From: Pseudomonadota bacterium
Lineage (GTDB): Bacteria; Pseudomonadota; Gammaproteobacteria; UBA5335
Reading direction: 5' to 3'
Length of the DNA: 8,612 bases
NCBI GenBank assembly: GCA_002862965.1
Contig: PKCW01000093.1
Location: 1 to 8,612, forward strand
Part shown: positions 1-8,612 of the stretch, one piece after another
How the letters are laid out: each line of letters begins with the position of its first letter
Numbering within the stretch: the first letter of the stretch is position 1
Program-made: the position numbers and the translations under genes
The notes under the pieces: generated by a model
Told to the model about the DNA's origin: nothing
Database searches by the model: none
What the model saw: only the letters and a program-made list of their open reading frames with translations

Positions 1-31
1 AGTAGCAGGTCGGATTCCCAGCGGTGAGCCT

Positions 32-2899
<2,868 letters not shown>

Positions 2900-2905
2900 G
2901 AATCG

Positions 2906-3736
2906 ATGACGTTGCGTTATCCGCTCGTGGTGGTCATCACCGGTTGTTCCAGCGGGATCGGGCTCGCCCTGGCGCAGGCGTTCCAGCGACATGGCCACCG
3001 GGTCATCGCGACGGCCCGGCGGCCCGCGGACGTGGCTCGCCTGGCGGATCTGGGCCTCACCGCGCTGCCGCTGGAGCTGACCGACGCGGCGAGCCGCACC
3101 GCCTTCTGGTCCGCCTTCGATGCACAGGCCGATCATCTCGACATTCTGATCAACAACGCGGGCTATGGCGCCATGGGTCCGGTGGCCGAGATGCCGGACG
3201 GCGAACTCGAGCGCCAGTTCGCGACCAATGTCTTCGCCCCCGTGCAGATGGCGCGGGACGCCGTGCCGCGGATGAGCGACGGCGCGCGCATCGTCAACAT
3301 CGGCAGTGTGTCGGGCGTGCTCACCACGCCGTTCGCCGGCGCGTATTGCGCGACGAAAGCGGCGCTGCACAGCCTGTCGGATGCGCTGCGCATGGAACTC
3401 GGCCCCTTCGGCATCCATGTGGTCACCATCCAGCCGGGAGCGATCCGCTCGCGTTTCGGCGAGCACGCGAGCGAGGCGGTCGACCGCGTGCTGCGGGCCG
3501 ATTCGCGCTATGATTTTTGCCGCGCGGCGATCTATGGCCGGGCGCGGGCCTCGCAGCGCCGCGCCACCCCGGCCGAGCGCTTTGCGGCGCGTGCCTATCG
3601 GGCGGCAACGGCGCCTCGTCCCCGACCCGTGGTGCGCATCGGCAACGGCAGCGGGCTCATGCCGCTGCTGGCCCGGTTGCCGGTGGCCTGGCGCGACCGG
3701 CTGCTGCGCCGACAGTTTGGCTTGAGCGTCCGTTGA
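2906..3736 (+). CDS. Short-chain dehydrogenase/reductase (SDR), substrate unknown
   Basis: This is a 276-aa classical SDR, an NAD(P)-dependent oxidoreductase expected in the cytoplasm. The Rossmann nucleotide-binding motif TGCSSGIG is at residues 12-19 and the NNAG motif at 83-86. The catalytic tetrad fits N108, S134, Y147 and K151 (YCATK). The 'PG' of QPGAIRSRF at about 176-184 follows the core as usual. Arg34 and the ARR at 37-39 after the second beta strand hint at NADPH preference, which is inference. The C-terminal 80 or so residues are Arg/Ala-rich and would carry the substrate-specific region; no known specificity is recognisable. The overall look is that of the YbbO-like group that opens with VLITGCSSGIG. 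The gene starts 6 bases after uvrA with a strong ribosome-binding site and ends 20 bases before manC, so it is probably cotranscribed with both. The family call is secure but the reaction is not. Confidence 0.93.
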   Translation: MTLRYPLVVVITGCSSGIGLALAQAFQRHGHRVIATARRPADVARLADLGLTALPLELTDAASRTAFWSAFDAQADHLDILINNAGYGAMGPVAEMPDGELERQFATNVFAPVQMARDAVPRMSDGARIVNIGSVSGVLTTPFAGAYCATKAALHSLSDALRMELGPFGIHVVTIQPGAIRSRFGEHASEAVDRVLRADSRYDFCRAAIYGRARASQRRATPAERFAARAYRAATAPRPRPVVRIGNGSGLMPLLARLPVAWRDRLLRRQFGLSVR

Positions 3737-3743
3737 CCTTGTC

Positions 3744-3747
3744 GGAG
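3744..3747 (+). promoter_or_regulatory. Shine-Dalgarno site that sets the manC start
   Basis: GGAG at 3744-3747 lies 9 bases before the ATG at 3757, in the 20-base gap after the dehydrogenase stop. The two later in-frame ATGs, at 3805 and 3811, have no comparable purine-rich element before them, so this site favours the longer protein. Confidence 0.6.
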
Positions 3748-3756
3748 CATCGCCCT

Positions 3757-5265
3757 ATGAATCCTGCCCCTGCGCTGTCGACGCCTTCCCCTCGACAAGC
3801 GCTCATGCGGATGGTGCCGATCGTGCTCTCGGGTGGGTCGGGGACCCGGCTGTGGCCGCTCTCGCGCGAGCAGTTGCCCAAGCAGTGCCTGCCCCTGTGC
3901 TCGGAGCAGACGCTGCTGCAGGAGACGCTGCTGCGTCTGAACGGCGTTCCGGAACTCGCCGCCCCCCTGATCGTCTGCAATGAGCAGCACCGCTTTCTGG
4001 TCGCCGAACAGTTGCGTCAGATCGGTCGCGAGCCGGCGAACATCCTGCTCGAGCCGGCCGGCCGCAACACCGCCCCGGCCGTCGCGATCGCGGCGCTCGA
4101 CGTGGCCGGGCGCGACCCCGAGGCGCTGCTGCTGGTCCTGCCGGCGGATCACCTCATTCTCGATCCCGAGCGTTTCCGTGACGCGCTCGGGCCGGCACGC
4201 GCCGCCGCACAGCAGGGTCACCTGGTCACCTTCGGCATCGTGCCCACGGCGCCCGAAACCGGCTATGGCTACATCCGTGCCGGGGAGGCCGGGGTCGATG
4301 CCGACGTGGGCTGGCGGCCGGTCGCCGCATTCGTCGAGAAGCCCGATCTCGAGCGCGCCGAGGCCTATGTGCGCCAGGGCGGCCATTTCTGGAACAGCGG
4401 CATGTTCCTGTTTCAGGCCCGGAGCGTGATCGACGCATTGGCGCAACATGCGCCGGATATTCTGGACGCCGCTCGCGCCGCCCTGGCCGGAGCGCGACGC
4501 GATCTCGACTTCACGCGACTGGATGCGGCGCCCTTCCTCGCCTGCCGCGAGGACTCGCTGGACTATGCCGTGATGGAAAGGACCGACCGGGCGGTCGTCG
4601 TTCCGCTCGATGCCGGCTGGAGCGATGTCGGTTCCTGGGCGGCGCTGCAGGCGGCGGGCACCACGGATGTCGCCGGGAACGTCGTGCTGGGGGACGTCCT
4701 GCTGCAGAACGTCACCGGCAGCTATGTGCGGGCCGAGAGCCGGCTGGTGGCGGTGGTCGGGGTCAGCGACCACGTGATCGTGGAGACGGCCGATGCCGTG
4801 CTGGTGGCGCACAAGAGCCAGGCTCAGGATGTGAAGGCCATCGTGGCCCGGCTGAAGGCGGCGCGGCGCGATGAGGCGCTGGCGCACCGGCGCGTCTACC
4901 GTCCCTGGGGCTGGTATGAAGGCATCGGCAGCGGGGAACGTTTCCAGGTCAAGCACATCCGCGTCCATCCGGGCGCCACGCTGTCGCTGCAGATGCACCA
5001 TCATCGCGCCGAGCACTGGATCGTGGTCAAGGGAACCGCGCGCGTGGTGCGCGGCGAGGACAGCTTTTTGCTGGGCGAGGATGAATCGACCTACATCCCG
5101 CTCGGCACCGCCCATCGCCTGGAAAATCCTGGCAAGATCCCGCTCGACCTGATCGAGGTGCAGACCGGGAGCTATCTGGGCGAGGACGATATCGTCCGTT
5201 ACGAGGACCGCTACGGCCGTCGCGACGAGACCGCTTCTACCCCAGCCGGCGAGGAATCGACGTGA
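3757..5265 (+). CDS. manC: Mannose-1-phosphate guanylyltransferase / mannose-6-phosphate isomerase (ManC/AlgA/XanB type)
   Basis: This is a two-domain enzyme of GDP-mannose synthesis. The N-terminal nucleotidyltransferase makes GDP-mannose from mannose-1-phosphate and GTP. The C-terminal cupin is a type II phosphomannose isomerase that interconverts fructose-6-phosphate and mannose-6-phosphate. Seen in the sequence: pyrophosphorylase signature [14 protein letters not shown] from residue 25 with PKQ after it; [10 protein letters not shown] at about 99-108; PADH at 129-132; FVEKP at 192-196; isomerase motif [10 protein letters not shown] at 412-421; and the [20 protein letters not shown] region near the end. 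The protein is 502 aa from the ATG at 3757, against about 470-480 for the family, because of an 18-residue leader before the conserved MVPIVLSGG. The in-frame ATGs at 3805 and 3811 would give the usual length, but the ribosome-binding site favours 3757. Its TGA overlaps the GTG of manB by 4 bases. Some close relatives, such as E. coli ManC, are known mainly for the transferase activity, so the isomerase role is family-based. Confidence 0.95.
   Translation: MNPAPALSTPSPRQALMRMVPIVLSGGSGTRLWPLSREQLPKQCLPLCSEQTLLQETLLRLNGVPELAAPLIVCNEQHRFLVAEQLRQIGREPANILLEPAGRNTAPAVAIAALDVAGRDPEALLLVLPADHLILDPERFRDALGPARAAAQQGHLVTFGIVPTAPETGYGYIRAGEAGVDADVGWRPVAAFVEKPDLERAEAYVRQGGHFWNSGMFLFQARSVIDALAQHAPDILDAARAALAGARRDLDFTRLDAAPFLACREDSLDYAVMERTDRAVVVPLDAGWSDVGSWAALQAAGTTDVAGNVVLGDVLLQNVTGSYVRAESRLVAVVGVSDHVIVETADAVLVAHKSQAQDVKAIVARLKAARRDEALAHRRVYRPWGWYEGIGSGERFQVKHIRVHPGATLSLQMHHHRAEHWIVVKGTARVVRGEDSFLLGEDESTYIPLGTAHRLENPGKIPLDLIEVQTGSYLGEDDIVRYEDRYGRRDETASTPAGEEST
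5251..5255 (+). promoter_or_regulatory. Shine-Dalgarno site for the GTG start of manB
   Basis: GAGGA at 5251-5255, inside the last codons of manC, lies 6 bases before the GTG at 5262. It supports a GTG start that overlaps the manC stop (GTGA), an arrangement typical of translational coupling. Confidence 0.6.
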
Positions 5266-6635
5266 CAGCACCGCTCACCTGTTTCAAGGCCTACGACGTG
5301 CGTGGGCGGATGCCCGATCAGCTCAACGAGGCGATCGCCTATCGCATCGGCCGCGCCTATGCCGACTACGTCAAGCCGCGCCGCGTGGCGGTGGGCCAGG
5401 ACATGCGCCTCTCCAGTCCGGCGCTCGCCCAGGCGCTCATGGACGGGCTGATGGCGCAGGGCGTCGACTGTTACGACATCGGGCTGTGCGGCACCGAGGA
5501 GGTCTATTTCGCGACCTTCCACGAAAAGCTGGACGGCGGCATCATGGTTACCGCCAGCCACAATCCGCCCGACTACAACGGCCTCAAGTTCGTGCGGGAA
5601 GACGCGCGACCCCTGAGCGGGGACAGCGGGCTGCCGGAAATCCAGGCACTGGCCGAGGCCGACCGCTTCGTGGCCGCCGCGACTCCGGGAACGACCCGGC
5701 CGCTGGCGGTTCGCGCGGCCTACGTCGAGCATCTGCTGCGCTTCATCGATCGCGCCGCGCTCAAGCCCCTGCGGCTCGTGGTCAACGCGGGCAATGGCTG
5801 TGCCGGCCCGGTTTTCGACGCCTTGGCGGCCCATCTGCCGTTCGAGGTGATCCGGCTCAATCACGAACCGGACGGCCGCTTTCCGAACGGCGTGCCCAAC
5901 CCCATCCTGCCGGAAAACCAGGCGGTCACGGCGCGCGCCGTGCGTGAGCACCAGGCCGACCTGGGGATCGCCTGGGACGGCGACTTCGATCGCTGCTTCC
6001 TGTTCGACGGCGCGGGGGGCTTCATCGAGGGCTATTACATCGTCGGCCTGCTGGGGCGCGCCTTTGCCGAAAAGAACCCCGGCGCCCGCATCGTCTACGA
6101 TCCGCGCATGGTCTGGAATACGGTGGAAATGGTCGAGGCGGCCGGCGGTGTGCCGGTGCTGAGCAAGGCCGGCCACGCATTCATCAAGGCCCGCATGCGC
6201 AAGGAAGACGCCGTCTACGGGGGCGAGATGAGCGCGCATCATTACTTCCGCGATTTCGCCTACTGCGACAGCGGCATGGTGCCCTGGCTGCTGGTGGCCG
6301 AGATGCTCTGCAAGACCGGCCGCAGTCTGGCCGATCTGGTGGGCGAGCGCATGGCGCGTTACCCGGCCAGCGGCGAGATCAACCGCACCCTGCAACATCC
6401 GGCCGAGGTGCTGGCCGGTGTGGAACGGCACTATGCCGCACAGGCCCGGGCGGTGGACCGTACCGATGGCCTGGGCCTGGATTTCGGCGACTGGCGCTTC
6501 AACGTGCGGCCTTCCAACACCGAGCCCGTGGTGCGGCTCAATGTGGAATCGCGCGGCGATGCGGCGCTGATGCAAGGCAAGACTGCGGAAGTGCTGGAGC
6601 TGATGGCGCGGCTGGACGAGGGCGCTTCGGTGTAA
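5262..6635 (+). CDS. manB: Phosphomannomutase (ManB/CpsG type, alpha-D-phosphohexomutase family)
   Basis: The enzyme converts mannose-6-phosphate to mannose-1-phosphate, the step between the two activities of ManC. Seen in the 457-aa protein: N-terminal FKAYDVRGR; the phosphoserine loop TASHNP at residues 97-102 with catalytic S99; the metal-binding loop DGDFDR at 239-244 (D239, D241, D243); the sugar-binding loop GEMSAHHYF from 321; and the phosphate-binding loop RPSNTEP at 416-422. GEMSAHHYF and the DFAYCDSGM segment after it match the E. coli CpsG/ManB subgroup as I recall it, rather than AlgC-type PMM/PGM with GEMSGH. Length matches the subgroup (about 456 aa). Translation starts at GTG, since the conserved N-terminus leaves no room for a later start. 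Coupling to manC by a 4-base overlap supports joint production of GDP-mannose. Some activity on glucose phosphates is possible in this family. The TAA at 6633-6635 is followed by a 39-base gap to miaB. Confidence 0.96.
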   Translation: MTAPLTCFKAYDVRGRMPDQLNEAIAYRIGRAYADYVKPRRVAVGQDMRLSSPALAQALMDGLMAQGVDCYDIGLCGTEEVYFATFHEKLDGGIMVTASHNPPDYNGLKFVREDARPLSGDSGLPEIQALAEADRFVAAATPGTTRPLAVRAAYVEHLLRFIDRAALKPLRLVVNAGNGCAGPVFDALAAHLPFEVIRLNHEPDGRFPNGVPNPILPENQAVTARAVREHQADLGIAWDGDFDRCFLFDGAGGFIEGYYIVGLLGRAFAEKNPGARIVYDPRMVWNTVEMVEAAGGVPVLSKAGHAFIKARMRKEDAVYGGEMSAHHYFRDFAYCDSGMVPWLLVAEMLCKTGRSLADLVGERMARYPASGEINRTLQHPAEVLAGVERHYAAQARAVDRTDGLGLDFGDWRFNVRPSNTEPVVRLNVESRGDAALMQGKTAEVLELMARLDEGASV

Positions 6636-6638
6636 AAT
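6633..6638 (+). promoter_or_regulatory. Possible -10 element of a miaB promoter
   Basis: TAAAAT at 6633-6638 overlaps the manB stop codon and matches the sigma-70 -10 consensus at 5 of 6 positions, in a region otherwise very GC-rich. The best -35 candidate is TGGACG (6613-6618, 4 of 6 matches to TTGACA), but the spacer would be only 14 bases, so the promoter is weakly supported. It sits where a functional break is expected, between the sugar-nucleotide genes and the miaB operon. Confidence 0.3.
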
Positions 6639-6674
6639 GCGCCGTTTGATGCAGGGGATCGAATCAGGCAGGCC

Positions 6675-8018
6675 ATGGGCAAACTCTATATCCAGACTTG
6701 GGGCTGTCAGATGAACAGCTACGATTCGGCGCGCATGGCGGACCTGCTGGCCGCATCGCACGGGCTCGTGCCCACGGATCGCCCCGAGGAAGCCGACGTC
6801 CTGCTGCTCAACACCTGCAGCGTGCGGGAGAAGGCGCAGGAGAAGGTCTTCTCGCAACTGGGTCGCTGGCGGGAATGGAAGCAGGCGCGTCCCGACTTGC
6901 TGATCGGTGTCGGCGGCTGCGTGGCGAGCCAGGAGGGCGAAAGCCTGCTGCGCCGGGCGCCTTACGTCGATCTGGTGTTCGGTCCGCAGACCATCCATCG
7001 TCTGCCGGAGATGATCGATGGGGTCCGGCGCGAGCGCACGGCGCGGGTGGATGTGTCCTTCCCCGAGATCGAGAAATTCGACCGCCTGCCCGAACCGCAG
7101 GCCCGGGGGCCGGTGGCGTTCGTGTCGATCATGGAAGGCTGCAGCAAGTTCTGCAGTTTCTGTGTGGTGCCCTACACGCGCGGGCAGGAAGTCAGCCGGC
7201 CGTTCGATGACGTGCTGGCCGAATGCCTGGCGCTGGCCGATCAGGGCGTGCGCGAAATCACCCTGCTCGGGCAGAACGTGAACGCCTATCGCGGCGCCAT
7301 GGGCGGCAGCGAGACGGCCGATCTGGCGCGGCTGATCCGCTATCTGGCCGAGATCGACGATCTCGCACGCATCCGCTTCACCACCTCCCATCCGCTCGAG
7401 TTCAGCGACCCCCTCATCGACGCCTATGCCGAGATCGACAAGCTCGCCGACTACCTGCACCTGCCGGTGCAGAGCGGCTCGGATCGCATCCTCGCGGCCA
7501 TGAAGCGCGGCTACACCGTGCTGGAGTACAAGGCGAGGCTGCGGCGGTTGCGCGAGGTGCGGCCGGGCATCTCGCTCTCGACGGACTTCATCGTGGGATT
7601 TCCCGGGGAAACCGAGGCCGATTTCGCGGCCAGCCTGAGGCTGATCGATGCCGTTGGCTTCGACCAGGCGTTCAGCTTCATCTACAGCGCGCGACCGGGC
7701 ACACCGGCCGCCGCATTGCCCGACGAGACGCCGCTGGTGGAAAAAGAGGCGCGGCTGGCGCGGCTGCAGGCGGCGATCCAGGCCCATGGCCGGCGCTATT
7801 GCGAAGGACTGCTCGGCACCACGCAGCAGGTCCTGGTGGAAGGCCCGTCGGTCAAGAATCCCCTGGAACTCACCGGCCGCATCGATTGCAACCGCTGGGT
7901 CAACTTCGCCGGCCCGGAAGACTGGGTGGGCCGCATGGTCCCCGTGCGCATCGCCGCGCTGAAATCCAATTCCCTGCGCGGCGAGGTGATCGCGGCGGAG
8001 GTCACCGCGCATGCCTGA
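6675..8018 (+). CDS. miaB: MiaB, tRNA-2-methylthio-N6-dimethylallyladenosine synthase
   Basis: MiaB is a radical-SAM methylthiotransferase that converts i6A37 to ms2i6A37 in tRNAs reading codons that begin with U, which helps hold the reading frame. The 447-aa protein shows the N-terminal UPF0004 domain with the three cysteines for the auxiliary 4Fe-4S cluster: C11 (WGCQMN), C48 (NTCSVREKA) and C82 (GGCVASQ). The radical-SAM motif is C156-x3-C160-x2-C163 (CSKFCSFC), followed by VVPYTRG. A C-terminal TRAM domain for tRNA binding covers about 378-442. WGCQMN and SVREKA mark MiaB rather than RimO or MtaB. The ATG at 6675 is the only usable start: no other start codon lies between it and the in-frame manB stop. 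Its ribosome-binding site is weak (AGGCAGG only 2 bases away, AGGGGA 16 bases away). The stop lies 8 bases inside ybeZ, the usual gammaproteobacterial neighbour. Confidence 0.97.
   Translation: MGKLYIQTWGCQMNSYDSARMADLLAASHGLVPTDRPEEADVLLLNTCSVREKAQEKVFSQLGRWREWKQARPDLLIGVGGCVASQEGESLLRRAPYVDLVFGPQTIHRLPEMIDGVRRERTARVDVSFPEIEKFDRLPEPQARGPVAFVSIMEGCSKFCSFCVVPYTRGQEVSRPFDDVLAECLALADQGVREITLLGQNVNAYRGAMGGSETADLARLIRYLAEIDDLARIRFTTSHPLEFSDPLIDAYAEIDKLADYLHLPVQSGSDRILAAMKRGYTVLEYKARLRRLREVRPGISLSTDFIVGFPGETEADFAASLRLIDAVGFDQAFSFIYSARPGTPAAALPDETPLVEKEARLARLQAAIQAHGRRYCEGLLGTTQQVLVEGPSVKNPLELTGRIDCNRWVNFAGPEDWVGRMVPVRIAALKSNSLRGEVIAAEVTAHA
7997..8001 (+). promoter_or_regulatory. Shine-Dalgarno site of ybeZ inside miaB
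   Basis: GGAGG at 7997-8001 lies 9 bases before the ATG at 8011, entirely within miaB codons. It is a near-ideal ribosome-binding site. It fixes the ybeZ start and supports coupled translation across the 8-base overlap. Confidence 0.8.
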
Positions 8019-8612
8019 AGCCGGTGTGCCGGTGCAGGACGTCCGCGAGCTCACGCTCGAACCCGACGACAATGCCCGTCTGGCCCGCATCTGCGGTCGC
8101 TTCGACGAGAACCTGCGCCAGATCGAAAGCCGCCTCGGGGTCGAGATCCGCAATCGCGGCAATCACTTTCAGATTCTCGGCGAGACCCGGCCCGTCGCGC
8201 GCACCGCATCGCTGCTGGAGGAAATGTACCGACTGGCACGCGACGAAGCCCTGCGGCCGGAGCAGGTGCACGTGTTGCTGCAGGAGGCGGGGCTGGCGGA
8301 ATCCCCTGCGGCGCCCGGGGAGGAGCCGATCGCCATCCGGACCCGGCGCGGCCTGGTGCGCGGCCACGGGCCCAACCAGCAGCATTACCTGCGCGCCATC
8401 CTCACGCACGACATCAACTTCGGCATCGGCCCGGCGGGCACGGGCAAGACCTATCTCGCCGTCGCAGCGGCCGTGGAAGCCCTCGAGCGGGGGCAGGTGC
8501 GGCGCATCGTGCTGGTGCGGCCGGCGGTCGAAGCCGGCGAGCGGCTGGGGTTTCTGCCCGGTGACATGGCGCAGAAGGTCGATCCCTATCTGCGCCCGTT
8601 GTTCGACGCCTT
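8011..8612 (+). CDS. ybeZ: PhoH-family ATPase YbeZ (5' part; continues past the window)
   Basis: The first 200 codons of a PhoH-like ATPase are present; the reading frame is still open at the window edge, so this is truncation by the window and not a broken gene. YbeZ proteins are cytoplasmic NTPases linked to the endoribonuclease YbeY and to RNA metabolism. The N-terminus [20 protein letters not shown] and the KH-like segment with NHFQILG (about 51-57) match the family. A variable linker at about 95-107 precedes the PhoH domain, which has [10 protein letters not shown] from 121, Walker A GPAGTGKT at 140-147, the RPAVEAGE segment from 170, and [18 protein letters not shown] at about 180-197. 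Walker B lies beyond the window; E. coli YbeZ is about 350 aa. The start overlaps the end of miaB by 8 bases. By analogy ybeY and corC/ybeX should follow, which is inference. Confidence 0.96.
   Translation, partial: MPEAGVPVQDVRELTLEPDDNARLARICGRFDENLRQIESRLGVEIRNRGNHFQILGETRPVARTASLLEEMYRLARDEALRPEQVHVLLQEAGLAESPAAPGEEPIAIRTRRGLVRGHGPNQQHYLRAILTHDINFGIGPAGTGKTYLAVAAAVEALERGQVRRIVLVRPAVEAGERLGFLPGDMAQKVDPYLRPLFDA

Noticed and set aside
1..31. Tail of an upstream gene ending at TGA 25-27
   Set aside because: Only eight codons would be visible and nothing in them can be identified. A stop in 31 bases is not evidence of a gene.
2900..2905. A terminator between uvrA and the dehydrogenase
   Set aside because: The nearby GC hairpin at 2857-2877 is not followed by a T-run, and the gap is only 6 bases with a strong ribosome-binding site for the next gene.
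3517..3756. Upstream extension of manC into the dehydrogenase gene
   Set aside because: The frame stays open, but the 80 extra residues are an out-of-frame shadow of the dehydrogenase C-terminus. The start at 3757 has a ribosome-binding site and already exceeds the family length.
3595..5271. A 558-codon minus-strand open frame over manC
   Set aside because: It is an antisense shadow of manC with the same biased composition and no recognisable motif.
5211..8162. A 983-codon open frame on the minus strand across manB, miaB and the start of ybeZ
   Set aside because: It lies antisense to three clearly recognisable genes. The translation is rich in His, Arg, Gln and Ala, as expected from reading GC-rich codons backwards, and shows no known domain. 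Long antisense frames are a common artefact of high-GC codon use.

Overview
This 8.6-kb window is gene-dense, GC-rich chromosomal DNA (about two-thirds G+C by eye). All six recognisable genes lie on the + strand. The gammaproteobacterial miaB–ybeZ pair, and the close resemblance (from memory) of the ManC, ManB and YbeZ proteins to their Escherichia coli counterparts, point to a high-GC gammaproteobacterium. Genus and species cannot be read from the sequence. There is no sign of mobile DNA, phage, CRISPR, tRNA or rRNA, and no gene-free stretch longer than about 40 bases.

Left block (32-3736): a complete uvrA (nucleotide-excision-repair damage sensor) is followed after 6 bases by a classical short-chain dehydrogenase/reductase of unknown substrate. 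The ribosome-binding site of the second gene lies in the last codons of uvrA, so the two are probably translationally coupled. Middle block (3757-6635): manC (bifunctional mannose-6-phosphate isomerase/mannose-1-phosphate guanylyltransferase) overlaps manB (phosphomannomutase) by 4 bases. Together the two proteins can carry out all three steps from fructose-6-phosphate to GDP-mannose, the donor for mannose-containing surface polysaccharides and the precursor of GDP-fucose and GDP-rhamnose. Right block (6675 to the end): miaB (tRNA ms2i6A37 methylthiotransferase) overlaps by 8 bases the start of ybeZ (PhoH-family ATPase), which runs off the window. In related bacteria this pair continues into ybeY and corC/ybeX.

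The four genes from uvrA to manB are spaced like one transcription unit (gaps of 6 and 20 bases, then an overlap) with no terminator between them. The largest gap, 39 bases before miaB, holds a promoter-like TAAAAT and is the most likely place for a new transcript to start. I found no convincing undescribed system. The points most worth a second look are the GDP-mannose gene pair set among housekeeping genes, the uncharacterised dehydrogenase coupled to uvrA, a perfect GC hairpin at the end of uvrA, and the short miaB leader with a weak ribosome-binding site and an overlapping mini-ORF.
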